A stretch of DNA of 64,000 nucleotides from Candidatus Manganitrophaceae bacterium. Lineage in GTDB: Bacteria; Nitrospirota; Nitrospiria; SBBL01; JAADHI01. The number at the start of each line of letters is the position of its first letter. Within the stretch, counting starts at the first letter, position 1. Shown here piece after piece: positions 34,303-43,177 of this stretch. The translations under genes were made by a program, and so were the position numbers. Location: the NCBI GenBank assembly GCA_012960925.1, contig DUAG01000049.1, forward strand, positions 23,567 to 87,566, in the 5' to 3' direction. The notes below the pieces were generated by a model. The model ran no database searches. It saw nothing but the letters and a program-made list of their open reading frames with translations, and was not told where the DNA came from.

Positions 34303-37021
34303 CCACCCCTCCCTTTAATCCATTTTTAAGTTGAATCATACAGGCGGGACACGAGGTCACCACAACCTCTGCGCCGCTGGCCGCAATCCCCCGCCGTTTT
34401 CTCTCAAATATTTCCGCGGACTGCTTCGGATTTTTGATGCAGAATGTCCCTGCACCTCCGGCACATCGATCGGCATCCGGCATCTCGACAAACTCCAGGG
34501 AAGGGTCTTGGCGCAGGAGACGGCGGGGCGCGTCATTGACTCCTGCCGCCCGGAGATGGCAGGAGGAATGGTAGGTCACGCGTCTTTTCTTTGGCAGATC
34601 ATTCCCCTTTAATAGAGACTTTTCCGGAGGCCGGTCGGCCATGAACTCTGAGATGTGGAAGACCTTTTCGGCCAGGCCTAGGGCCTTCTGGTGATATTCC
34701 CCTTCCGGGAAGATCGTCGCATAGTCCTTGAGCATGAAGGTGCAGGAGGCGCAGCCGGTAATGACCCTTTCAAAGCTTTCCATCGAATCCATGTTGAACC
34801 GGGCGTCCTCCCGAACACGATTAATCACGCCGTAGGTCTGTATCGGTGTCCCGGAACAGCGCTGGGGAGGAAGGGCCGGATCGACGCCGTTCTTTTTCAA
34901 TAGGTCAATCACCGCATCCCCCACCCCGTCATCAATGTAATTGGCCGCACATCCATGGAAATAGGCGGTTGAACTTTGCGATCCGCTTCGCTTGGTGAGC
35001 TCGGAATATCTCTCCCGCAGATGCTGTTTGGCCAGCCGGGGAAGAACCATGTCAGACGGGATTCGGGCTGTCGGCGCCAGACCTCTCACCCAGTGGAGGG
35101 TGAGATATTCGATCAGGAGGCGGACGGGCTGCGTGTCCCAGATCGGCTGTGTCCAGGCAGCGACCTTCAGGAAGGATTCAAAAAGGGCGCGTCTGGACTG
35201 GAAGGCAAAGAGGGCCCCGGCCGTCTTGTTCGGATGCTCCTCCCTCTTTTTCAGAATCAGCGCGGAGACATCGATCCCGGCGGGACAGACGGTTCGACAC
35301 GATTTGCAATTGATGCAGGCCTCCACGACGCGGGCGGATTTTTCATAAGAATAGTCCGGATCGGTCAAAATATGAAACCAGCCCCGCGCGGCATTTGACT
35401 CTTCACCGACCACATCATAGACGGGACAGACGGCGTTGCACTTTCCGCAGGTGGCGCAGGGTTTGGTATAACGTTCGTAGTCGATTTGATCTGTAAAGGC
35501 ATGATCCGAGATCTTCACTCCCGGATTGAGGAGGTTCTCCGGATCGAACAGGCGCTTCACCTCCTTGAAAAGGGCATAGATCTCCGGCCCGTAAAGGCCT
35601 TCCAGTAACTCGGCTCGGACCCGACCATCCCCATGCTCGCCGCAGAGAGAACCCTCAAAGCGATTGATCACCACCTGATGGATCTCATGATAGAGGTCGG
35701 TCATTTTTTCAAAGTCGTCCGGATCATTCAAATCCAACAAGGGGTTGATATGGGCATTGCCATCTCCGATATGACCATAGATCGCAACCTTCACCCCTCT
35801 CTTTGAGAATTGGGCCTCAAGGTAAGGGATCAACTCCGGAATCCGATCTGCCGGAACAACAACATCATCGACAAAGTGGATGGGTTTTTTCTTCGCGTCG
35901 TGCATATAGAGGATTGGATTGATCGCCTTACGCACCTTCCAGAGTGCGGCCTGTTTCTCCGGGTCGAAGGCCAGGGTCGGCGTGGCGCACACGGGCGTTT
36001 TTTCAAGAGAGGCGAGAAGGGCCTCCATTTTTTCCCGAACCGACTCATCAAACTCGATGAGAAGCATGGCCTCTGCCTGATGAGGGATGTCATGGGTCTC
36101 GCGACCGATCAGGTCGAGTGTGGCGGCGTCCATCATCTCCAGGGCGCTGGGGGAAAGGCTTAGAATGGTTTTGACCGCCTTACCAAGATCAGACAAGAAT
36201 CTAAAATAGACCAGGGCCGTGGCGACTTCAGGTGGACGGGGGACGAGCTTGATTTTCGCCTCCCGCACCAGGCCCAGTGTCCCTTCACTTCCGATGAAAA
36301 GCTGATGTAATGGAAATCGGCCCTGTTCCAAGCTCTCTGCCAGGGCAAAGAGATTGTACCCGCTCGAATTTTTTGAGACCTTGCGTTTTTTTGAGAGAAT
36401 CAGCTCATGGTGAGAGCCGATCAGGTCGACCAGTGCTTTCAGAGGGGGATTGTCCGAAAGCAGTTTCTGGAAGAGAGGATCATCGAGGCGATACTCCTTC
36501 GCTGTAATCCAGTTCCCATTAGAAAGGAGGACTTCCATCTCAAGAACATTGTCTTTTGTCGCCCCGTATTTAAGTGAGTGTGGACCGGCGGCATTGTTTC
36601 CAAGCATCCCTCCCAACTTGCACATCTCGCCGCTGGAAGGGTCAGGGGCAAACATCAAGTCCTGAAGAGAAAGGCGACGGTTCAATTCAGCGTAGGTGAT
36701 CCCGGGTTGTACACGGGCCCATTGTTCCCGATCATTGATCTCCAGAATTCGGTTCAGGCGGGAAAACTCCAAGATGAGCCCCTCTCCCACTGCGTTCCCG
36801 GTCAGGTTGGTTCCCCCGCTTCGGGCCGTCAGCGGGACCTGATTTTTCCGGGCATAACGCAAGGCTGATTCCATATCGGCCTGGCATGTAATCAGGACAA
36901 TTGCCTTCGGCGTGACCTTGTAGATGCTGGCATCAATGGCATAAGCCGTAATCGCGGGGGGGTCGGACAAGACCTTTTCCGGACCGATTAAATCCGTTAA
37001 TTGTTTGAGATTAAAAGACAT
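34265..37021 (-). CDS. GlcD-GlcF fusion: FAD-linked oxidase with Fe-S/CCG domains
   Basis: This encodes 918 residues. An FAD-binding domain (about 35-210; TARSGGTNLTGNAVG, GKLGG-type MLGNNAAG) is followed by an FAD-oxidase C-terminal domain (about 225-470; FVDDVVVPADRIPE, YGHIGDGNAHINPLLDL, CGEHGDGR). Then come two 4Fe-4S sites (CATCGKCNAVCP, CINCKSCRTVCP, about 525-590) and two CCG-type cysteine blocks (FHGCAANYIDD, TYHSSCHLR, CAGGAGTF, SCPACMIQL). Such fusions oxidise D-lactate, glycolate or D-2-hydroxyglutarate. Substrate unknown. Confidence 0.92.
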   Translation of the reverse strand: MSFNLKQLTDLIGPEKVLSDPPAITAYAIDASIYKVTPKAIVLITCQADMESALRYARKNQVPLTARSGGTNLTGNAVGEGLILEFSRLNRILEINDREQWARVQPGITYAELNRRLSLQDLMFAPDPSSGEMCKLGGMLGNNAAGPHSLKYGATKDNVLEMEVLLSNGNWITAKEYRLDDPLFQKLLSDNPPLKALVDLIGSHHELILSKKRKVSKNSSGYNLFALAESLEQGRFPLHQLFIGSEGTLGLVREAKIKLVPRPPEVATALVYFRFLSDLGKAVKTILSLSPSALEMMDAATLDLIGRETHDIPHQAEAMLLIEFDESVREKMEALLASLEKTPVCATPTLAFDPEKQAALWKVRKAINPILYMHDAKKKPIHFVDDVVVPADRIPELIPYLEAQFSKRGVKVAIYGHIGDGNAHINPLLDLNDPDDFEKMTDLYHEIHQVVINRFEGSLCGEHGDGRVRAELLEGLYGPEIYALFKEVKRLFDPENLLNPGVKISDHAFTDQIDYERYTKPCATCGKCNAVCPVYDVVGEESNAARGWFHILTDPDYSYEKSARVVEACINCKSCRTVCPAGIDVSALILKKREEHPNKTAGALFAFQSRRALFESFLKVAAWTQPIWDTQPVRLLIEYLTLHWVRGLAPTARIPSDMVLPRLAKQHLRERYSELTKRSGSQSSTAYFHGCAANYIDDGVGDAVIDLLKKNGVDPALPPQRCSGTPIQTYGVINRVREDARFNMDSMESFERVITGCASCTFMLKDYATIFPEGEYHQKALGLAEKVFHISEFMADRPPEKSLLKGNDLPKKRRVTYHSSCHLRAAGVNDAPRRLLRQDPSLEFVEMPDADRCAGGAGTFCIKNPKQSAEIFERKRRGIAASGAEVVVTSCPACMIQLKNGLKGGVDVKHIAQVLNEE

Positions 37022-37042
37022 GGTTGGAGTATATCAAGGAAG

Positions 37043-37095
37043 CTCTAAATAAGTCATGGATTGTTTTTAAGGGGGAAAATGTCCCATTCTTTCAC
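37043..37095 (+). repeat. Dispersed repeat, copy 2
   Basis: CTCTAAATAAGTCATGGATT, a T-run, AGGGGGAAAATGTCCC. It matches the copy at 9277-9333 base for base over most positions. It lies between the divergent fusion gene and amt. Confidence 0.5.
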
Positions 37096-37115
37096 ATGGG
37101 GTTGAAAATTTTCCA

Positions 37116-37143
37116 TTGAAAAAATGATGTGATGGCGTATACT
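37116..37143 (+). promoter_or_regulatory. Promoter of the ammonium transporter
   Basis: TTGAAA (37116-37121), a 16-bp spacer and TATACT (37138-37143), about 100 bp before the ATG. No sigma-54 (-24/-12) site of correct spacing was found. Confidence 0.5.
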
Positions 37144-37239
37144 CCTGGAAAATGTTGCAAGGAAATTCCGTGATATTTGCTTAGCTCGAGGATATCTTGG
37201 TGAGGAGGCAAAGCGTATCTTAATGGAGGTTTCAGGCCC

Positions 37240-38565
37240 ATGTTGAAAGGATATGACAAATTTACCCTTGTTTTCTTTTTTTCACTCGTTCTTCTTTTCT
37301 TTCTTCTCTTTAATGTTTCGGGAGCGGGGGCCGCGGGTGTCTCTCAGGAGATGTTTACCGTCAACAATACCTGGATGTTGGTGGCGACTTTCCTTGTGTT
37401 TATCATGCATCTTGGATTCGCGACGCTTGAAGCGGGGTTAACGCGCGCCAAGAATACGACGAACATCTTATTCAAGAATACCGCCATTGTCGCCATCGGT
37501 TTGCTGACCTATGCGCTAATTGGTTTTGGCCTCATGTATCCGGGTGATTTTAATGGATTTATCGGATTGGCCGGGATAGGTATCAGTCTGCCTCCCGGCG
37601 ATGCCGGTTTAATTGGCTATGCGGATGGGGCCTACACTTACCATACGGACTTCATTTTTCAGGCGATGTTTGCCGCAACAGCGGCTACCATTGTCTCTGG
37701 AGCGGTTGCGGAACGGGTTAAGCTGAGCAGCTTTCTGATCTTTTCCACTATTTATGTGGCCTTCGTTTATCCGATCGTGGGGTCATGGAAGTGGGGAGGC
37801 GGTTGGCTGGATAAAATGGGGTTTTACGATTTTGCCGGTTCGACCCTGGTTCACGGTGTTGGCGGATGGGCGGCATTGGCCGGGGTATTGATTCTGGGAC
37901 CGCGATTCGGAAAATATGTCAATGGGCAGATCAAGCCGATTCTGGGACACAATCTTCCATTGGCAACGATTGGTGTTTTCCTTCTCTGGCTGGGTTGGTT
38001 TGGTTTTAACGGCGGCTCGGTCTTGTCAGCAGACCCGGGCCTGGTTTCTCTTGTTTTTGTCACGACCTCCTTGTCTGCGGCGGCCGGCGTGATTGCCGCA
38101 ATGTTGACCTCATGGGTGGTTCAGAAGAAACCTGATTTAACGATGATTTTAAATGGAAGTCTTGCAGGCCTGGTCGGGATAACGGCAAGTGCTGATACCG
38201 TTTCCGTGACTTCTTCCATTATCATCGGGGCCGTATCGGGTGTTATGGTGGTTTATTCCGTGATGTTTTTTGACAAAATCAAGATTGATGATCCGGTGGG
38301 TGCGCTCTCGGTCCACCTGGTTTGCGGAATATGGGGGACTCTGGCCGTCGGCATTTTCAGCACGAATCCAGAGCATAGCCTCGTCGTGCAGTTGATCGGT
38401 GTTGTGGCCTACGGGGCCACTTGTTTTGCCGCAGCTTACGGTATCTTCTTTGTGATTAAAAAGACGATGGGGATAAGGGTTACCGAGGAAGAAGAGCGTC
38501 GGGGGCTCGATTTCTCCGAGCATGGCATGGAGGCCTACAGCGGCTTCCAGATTACAGATTTGTAA
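37240..38565 (+). CDS. amt: Ammonium transporter Amt
   Basis: This encodes 441 residues with about eleven membrane segments after an N-terminal hydrophobic segment. The conserved pore histidines are in FAGSTLVHGVGGWAALAG and DPVGALSVHLVCGIWGT; WLDKMGFYDFAGS and AEAGLTRAKNTTNILFKN are family blocks. It moves ammonia/ammonium into the cell. No glnK follows directly; a P-II gene lies 9 kb away in the Dab operon. The ATG follows a GGAGG-like AATGGAGGTTTC site. The end is followed by a bidirectional hairpin. Confidence 0.96.
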   Translation: MLKGYDKFTLVFFFSLVLLFFLLFNVSGAGAAGVSQEMFTVNNTWMLVATFLVFIMHLGFATLEAGLTRAKNTTNILFKNTAIVAIGLLTYALIGFGLMYPGDFNGFIGLAGIGISLPPGDAGLIGYADGAYTYHTDFIFQAMFAATAATIVSGAVAERVKLSSFLIFSTIYVAFVYPIVGSWKWGGGWLDKMGFYDFAGSTLVHGVGGWAALAGVLILGPRFGKYVNGQIKPILGHNLPLATIGVFLLWLGWFGFNGGSVLSADPGLVSLVFVTTSLSAAAGVIAAMLTSWVVQKKPDLTMILNGSLAGLVGITASADTVSVTSSIIIGAVSGVMVVYSVMFFDKIKIDDPVGALSVHLVCGIWGTLAVGIFSTNPEHSLVVQLIGVVAYGATCFAAAYGIFFVIKKTMGIRVTEEEERRGLDFSEHGMEAYSGFQITDL

Positions 38566-38685
38566 ACGGATTGCATCATTTCCGAGATGGCCATTGAGGC
38601 CAACCTCAGTCTATTACACAATGATCGGAATTTCATCACATCGCCGGATATGCAATCCTGCGGAAAGTGTGCGAGTCGGAACAAC

Positions 38686-38716
38686 AAGGGCAGGGCAATA
38701 TTATAGCCCTGCCCTT
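38686..38716. terminator. Bidirectional terminator between amt and the CDGSH gene
   Basis: AAGGGCAGGGC and its exact complement flank nine bases. Convergent genes end on either side. A short T-run (CCGTTTTAC) follows on the plus strand. Confidence 0.75.
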
Positions 38717-38721
38717 CCGTT

Positions 38722-38958
38722 TTACAACTTGCTGTGTGATCCGTCGCAAAAGGGCTGGGTTCCGGAGTGCTTGCATCCGCACCACGCGACCCTTTTCTTT
38801 ATGTCTATTCTTACCTCCAGGGGCGTAAAATCCGTCCCGCTGTGCGATCCGTCGCAGAAGGGCTGCGCATTTGAGCGACCGCAGCGACACCAATGATACG
38901 TGCCCGGTTCCATTTCCTGAACATAAGGCATCTTCTGTGGAACAGTTGGTTCAGCCAT
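38722..38958 (-). CDS. Dual CDGSH iron-sulfur protein
   Basis: This encodes 78 residues with two CDGSH-type sites: CRCGRSNAQPFCDGSHSG (about 24-41) and CGCKHSGTQPFCDGSHSKL (about 60-78). Each has the 3Cys-1His ligand set for a [2Fe-2S] cluster. Small soluble MiNT-like proteins of this type act in redox sensing or cluster transfer. It is a single gene convergent with amt. The 5' side runs into a gene-poor region. Confidence 0.9.
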   Translation of the reverse strand: MAEPTVPQKMPYVQEMEPGTYHWCRCGRSNAQPFCDGSHSGTDFTPLEVRIDIKKRVAWCGCKHSGTQPFCDGSHSKL

Positions 38959-39091
38959 TATTACCCCCCTTTATTAAAAGCCAGGAATTTTTCACTGTAG
39001 AACTTAATGCCATCGATTTCTCAATCATACATAATAATGGGTAATGAAAAAAAGTCAATTCTAGTCAAGGGTAAGCGTAACATTCTGACAG

Positions 39092-39121
39092 TTGACGAGG
39101 GGGGGTGGCGATTGTTATAGT
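39092..39121 (+). promoter_or_regulatory. Promoter of the small RNA/leader before typA
   Basis: TTGACG (39092-39097), an 18-bp spacer and TATAGT (39116-39121). Confidence 0.45.
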
Positions 39122-39127
39122 TAGCGT

Positions 39128-39191
39128 GAGTATTTACGCCGGTTGGTTTTTATTGTAAAAGTCACCCCATACCTGATTGGGGTTTTTTTTT
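39128..39191 (+). ncRNA. Possible small RNA or attenuator before typA
   Basis: A predicted transcript of about 65 bases contains the hairpin GCGT-gagtattt-ACGC and ends in an intrinsic terminator (CCCCA-tacctgat-TGGGG then nine T). No gene lies upstream to need a terminator here. It is either a short free RNA or a leader that attenuates typA. Confidence 0.4.
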
Positions 39192-39255
39192 GAGAAAAGA
39201 GATCCCTTAAGTTCCAGAAATCTTTGAAAAAAAAGGATAGAAACGGAAAATTATC

Positions 39256-41088
39256 ATGACGACAGAAGCGCAGAAGAAACTAAGAGAAGATATTCGGAAT
39301 ATTGCCATTATTGCCCATGTTGACCATGGGAAAACAACCCTGGTGGATAAGATGCTGCAACAGGGCGGGGCTGTTCACGCACGCGGGGACGCCCTGGACC
39401 GCGTCATGGACTCGAACGATCTGGAACGGGAACGGGGGATCACCATCCTCGCGAAAAATACGTCCATTCACTATAAAGACTATAAAATAAATATTGTTGA
39501 TACCCCTGGTCATGCCGATTTTTCCGGAGAAGTCGAGAGAACCCTGAAGATGGTTGATGGTGTTCTTCTCCTGGTCGATGCCTTTGAAGGTCCGATGCCT
39601 CAGACAAAGTTTGTCCTTAAAAAAGCCCTGGAGCTTCATTTAAACCCCATCGTTGTCATCAATAAAATAGACAGGCCGGATGCCCGGGCAGCCGTGGTGG
39701 CAGATCTGGTGACCGATCTTTTTCTGGAATTGGATGAGGAGGGCGATCAGCTTGATTTTCCGATTGTTTATACCTCTGCCAAGACGGGGATTTCAAAACT
39801 GCAATTGGAAGATCCCGAAAGCGATCTTTCCCCCCTGTTTGAGACAATCCTGAAAAAAGTGAATCCGCCTTCCGGAGACGATGAAGCGCCTTTTCAGATG
39901 CTCATTTCATCTCTCGAGTACGACAATTTTATTGGTCGGATCTGCCTGGGCCGAATCGACCGGGGCAAGATACAACTCGGAGAGCAGATTGTCCTGATCC
40001 AGAAGAATGGAAAGATGATCAAGGGGAAGGCAACACGCCTGATCGGGTATGAAGGTCTGAAGAACGTCGAACTCAAGAATGCAAAAGCCGGAGACATCAT
40101 CGGGATTGCCGGGATGGACGACGCCCAGATTGGAGAGACGCTTTGCGATCCGGAAACCCCCGATGCCCTTCCTGCTATTGAAATCGGCGAGCCGACGATT
40201 TCAATGAATTTTATGGTGAACACCTCTCCCTTTGCGGGTTTAGATGGGAAATATGTTACAAGCCGAAATCTGAGAGATCGACTCTTTCGGGAACTCCGCT
40301 CCAATGTTGCGCTCAAGGTGGAAGAGACGGACAGCACCGATGCCTTCAAGGTTTCCGGTCGGGGAGAGCTTCACCTCTCCATCCTGATCGAAACCATGCG
40401 CCGTGAAGGCTATGAGTTTGCCGTTTCCCGACCCACCGTCATTTTTAAAATGATCGATGGAAAAAAACATGAACCCTTTGAACACCTGACCTTAGACCTG
40501 GAAGATGCCTACGTCGGGGCCGTGATGGAAGGCCTGGGGAGACGTAAAGGAGAGCTTCAAAACATGGGAAGCTCTCATGGTGGCAATACGCGCCTTGAAT
40601 TTGAGATCCCCTCGCGGGGCCTGGTGGGCTACCGCTCTGAATTTTTGACGGTGAGCCGGGGAACCGGGATCATGAATTACAATTTTTCGTCTTATCGGCC
40701 CTATAAGGGAGAGATCCCGGCCCGGACCAAGGGTGCCCTGATCGCAATGGAAAAAGGGCAGGCGGTGACCTTCTCCCTGTATAATCTCCAACCAAGAGGC
40801 ACATTGTTCATCAGCCACGGGGAAAAGGTTTATGAGGGGATGGTGATCGGCGAGCATTCCCGTGGCAGCGACCTGGTGGTCAACGCCTGCAAGAAGAAGA
40901 ATCTGACCAATATGCGCTCCTCTGGTGCGGATGAGGCCTTGACCCTGACGCCGCCGAGAAAGATGGAACTTGAGATCTCCATTGCCTTCCTCTCTGATGA
41001 CGAATTGCTTGAGGTGACGCCAAAATCAATCCGAATCCGCAAGAGGTTCCTGACAGAACTCGAACGAAAAAGGGCATCAAAAAAGTAG
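39256..41088 (+). CDS. typA: Ribosome-associated GTPase TypA/BipA
   Basis: This encodes 610 residues. G1 AHVDHGKTTL, the RGITILAKNT switch, G3 DTPGHADF, G4 NKID (residues about 23-145) and the EF-G-like domains follow (SGRGELHLSILIETMRREGYE, VMEGLGRRKGELQNM, PSRGLVGYRSEFL). The C-terminal BipA domain is intact. It affects ribosome assembly and stress growth, especially in cold. Length matches the family (600-615). Its leader carries a terminator-like structure (see 39128). Confidence 0.97.
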   Translation: MTTEAQKKLREDIRNIAIIAHVDHGKTTLVDKMLQQGGAVHARGDALDRVMDSNDLERERGITILAKNTSIHYKDYKINIVDTPGHADFSGEVERTLKMVDGVLLLVDAFEGPMPQTKFVLKKALELHLNPIVVINKIDRPDARAAVVADLVTDLFLELDEEGDQLDFPIVYTSAKTGISKLQLEDPESDLSPLFETILKKVNPPSGDDEAPFQMLISSLEYDNFIGRICLGRIDRGKIQLGEQIVLIQKNGKMIKGKATRLIGYEGLKNVELKNAKAGDIIGIAGMDDAQIGETLCDPETPDALPAIEIGEPTISMNFMVNTSPFAGLDGKYVTSRNLRDRLFRELRSNVALKVEETDSTDAFKVSGRGELHLSILIETMRREGYEFAVSRPTVIFKMIDGKKHEPFEHLTLDLEDAYVGAVMEGLGRRKGELQNMGSSHGGNTRLEFEIPSRGLVGYRSEFLTVSRGTGIMNYNFSSYRPYKGEIPARTKGALIAMEKGQAVTFSLYNLQPRGTLFISHGEKVYEGMVIGEHSRGSDLVVNACKKKNLTNMRSSGADEALTLTPPRKMELEISIAFLSDDELLEVTPKSIRIRKRFLTELERKRASKK

Positions 41089-41283
41089 CTCCCAATATTC
41101 TCTCCCCTTCCTGTAGCAGGAGTCTTCAATGATCATCTCCAGGAAGGGGGAAACCCTTCGAACACATTCCGCGGCAATTACTACTTGACCTCAACCTTTT
41201 GCCCATTGTTTAATATCCTCTAGCGGATGATTCTCCGAAAGTCTTTCCCGCTCCAGTAAAAAAACAGACTTTTTTACGATTAC

Positions 41284-41423
41284 GGAACGGTTCAAGTTGC
41301 TTATATTTTTCTCCAGGGTAAGGCGCGAGGAACACAGAACCGCAGCGTATGCCCCATACGTGAGGATTCGAGTACCACAGCAACGCAGCCATGGAGGAAA
41401 AGATGAGTGACTTGATCCGTTCC
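41284..41423 (-). repeat. Palindromic core-and-arms repeat, copy C (reverse orientation)
   Basis: Read on the minus strand: arm GGAACGGATCAAGTCACTC, core TTGCTGTGGTACTCGAATCC and TCACGTATG...CATACG, then the complementary arm ending CTTGAACCGTTCC. Arms agree at about 27 of 35 positions. It ends a few bases before the dabB reading frame opens. The gap 41089-41428 otherwise has nothing recognised. Confidence 0.7.
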
Positions 41424-41503
41424 TGTAGGTTGCTGAAGAAAGGGTAGACCTCATTCAGACCTTCATCGCCAAACTCTCTATTCTGATCCCCCTCCTTCCG
41501 CTT

Positions 41504-43177
41504 GTGGCGGGCCTCCTGATCCCGATCCTGGGGAAGCGGATCAAGGAAAACGTTTACAAAATCGGTCTTACAGCCCAGGTTGCAGCATTCTTCACGGCCC
41601 TGCTGGCGCTCTACCAGGTGAGCGTCGGTGGACCCATTCAAATCGGTCCTCTCTCCTTCTTTGGGGGAAATGGCATCATCCCTTTCGGTCTTTTTATCGA
41701 CCGTCTGACGGCCGTGATGATGGTCCTTGTCACCTCGGTCAGCATTGTCATTCATATTTTTGCGTCGCGTTATCTCCAGGAAGAACCGGGATACACGCGT
41801 TTCTATACCCTTCTGTCCCTTATCACCTTCGTCCTGCTTGCCCTGGTCGCAAGTCCCAATCTTCTGATGCTTTTTGTCTTCTGGCAGCTTTTAAGCTGGA
41901 CCCTCTATTTGCTGCTGGCCTACAATATCACCCACCTCCCCAGTGCTCAGGCGGCTTTTAAAACCCTTATTATTCTTCGGATCGGAGATGTCTTTTTTCT
42001 TGGGGGCGTTATTCTGGCCTATCTTGTCTTTGGGACGCTTGATTTTCCGCTGCTCTTTGAGCGGGCTGCGGCAGGGCCGGTTTCGCTCTCTCTTCTGCCG
42101 GGAGGGCTGTTGACGATGGATGCGGTCACGGCCATCACGCTTCTTATCTTTATCGGTGCGATGAGCAAGTCCGTTCAATTTCCACTCCACGTCTGGCTCC
42201 CCGATACGATGCATGCCCCCTCTCCGGTCTCGGCCCTGATGCATGCGGGGATTGTGAATTCAGGCGGATTTTTATTGAGCCGACTTGCGCCCCTCTACGG
42301 GCTCTCGCCGACAAGCCTCCATGTGGTTTTTGCGGTTGGGGCACTCACCACCCTCATCGGAGCCCTGATCATGCTCACGGTAAACGATGTCAAAAAGATG
42401 CTCGGCTACTCGACCATCGCCCAGATGGGCTACATGATTATGGAGTGCGGATTGGGTGCCTTTGCTTTAGCCATTTTCCATTTTATTGCCCACGGTCTCT
42501 TTAAGGCGACCCTCTTTTTAAGCTCGGCCAGCACCATCCAGGCGGCGCGCGAAGAACCTAAGTTTCCTCATTCTGTTAATGACGCAAAGCCGCCGGCGGC
42601 CTTTTCGCCCCTCACCTGGGGAACGGGACTCTTCACCACTCTTCTTCTCCCTCTCCTCATTCTTCTGGCCGCCCATGACCTTTTTCACATTCCACTAGAG
42701 GAGGCACATGGGGCCGTTATCTTTCTTTTCTTCAGTTGGGTCACCTCTTCTCAGGCGATTATCAGCCTTTACCGTCTTAATGCGGTGGCATCCTGGAAAG
42801 TGGCCGGGGCGATGGTTCTGGCACTGATCTTCATCGTTTTTACCTATCTCTGGGCCGGAGAACTCTTCACGCACTTCCTCTTTCCCGAGCCCGGCCTGGC
42901 GGACTATTACTTCCAGGTCGCGGCCTTGCCTCCTTTCTTATTTGACTCGGCGGTTATCGTAGCGACCCTGCTGATCGTTCTGGTCTGGGTCAACCACTAC
43001 GCTGAGGCACATGGGAGAAAGTTTTCGAAACCGGTCTGGATGACCGACCTTCAGGAACGGTCCTACGTTCTTTGCATCAACCGTTTCTACATCGACACAC
43101 TTTACGTTTGTCTGAATAAAAGGATGATTTATTTGGCGAACCTCATCGACAAACGTGTTCTGGCAAGGATTCCTTAA
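41504..43177 (+). CDS. dabB: DabB-like antiporter-type membrane subunit (NuoL family)
   Basis: This encodes 557 residues from the GTG at 41504. Many membrane segments; the proton-translocation core has VHVWLPDTMHAPSPVSALMHAG-type sequence and MLGYSTIAQMGYM, as in NuoL. Together with DabA it forms the energy-coupled inorganic carbon pump. The frame is open back to 41429 and encodes DLIQTFIAKLSILIPLLPL, which would complete the first membrane helix, but it has no standard start codon. Repeat copy C ends just before this point, so the true start may be rare (ATT near 41450) or altered. Confidence 0.88.
   Translation: MAGLLIPILGKRIKENVYKIGLTAQVAAFFTALLALYQVSVGGPIQIGPLSFFGGNGIIPFGLFIDRLTAVMMVLVTSVSIVIHIFASRYLQEEPGYTRFYTLLSLITFVLLALVASPNLLMLFVFWQLLSWTLYLLLAYNITHLPSAQAAFKTLIILRIGDVFFLGGVILAYLVFGTLDFPLLFERAAAGPVSLSLLPGGLLTMDAVTAITLLIFIGAMSKSVQFPLHVWLPDTMHAPSPVSALMHAGIVNSGGFLLSRLAPLYGLSPTSLHVVFAVGALTTLIGALIMLTVNDVKKMLGYSTIAQMGYMIMECGLGAFALAIFHFIAHGLFKATLFLSSASTIQAAREEPKFPHSVNDAKPPAAFSPLTWGTGLFTTLLLPLLILLAAHDLFHIPLEEAHGAVIFLFFSWVTSSQAIISLYRLNAVASWKVAGAMVLALIFIVFTYLWAGELFTHFLFPEPGLADYYFQVAALPPFLFDSAVIVATLLIVLVWVNHYAEAHGRKFSKPVWMTDLQERSYVLCINRFYIDTLYVCLNKRMIYLANLIDKRVLARIP

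Noticed and set aside
37138..37162. Possible sigma-54 site TGG...TTGCA before amt.
   Set aside because: The distance between the GG and GC pairs is two bases too short for a -24/-12 promoter.
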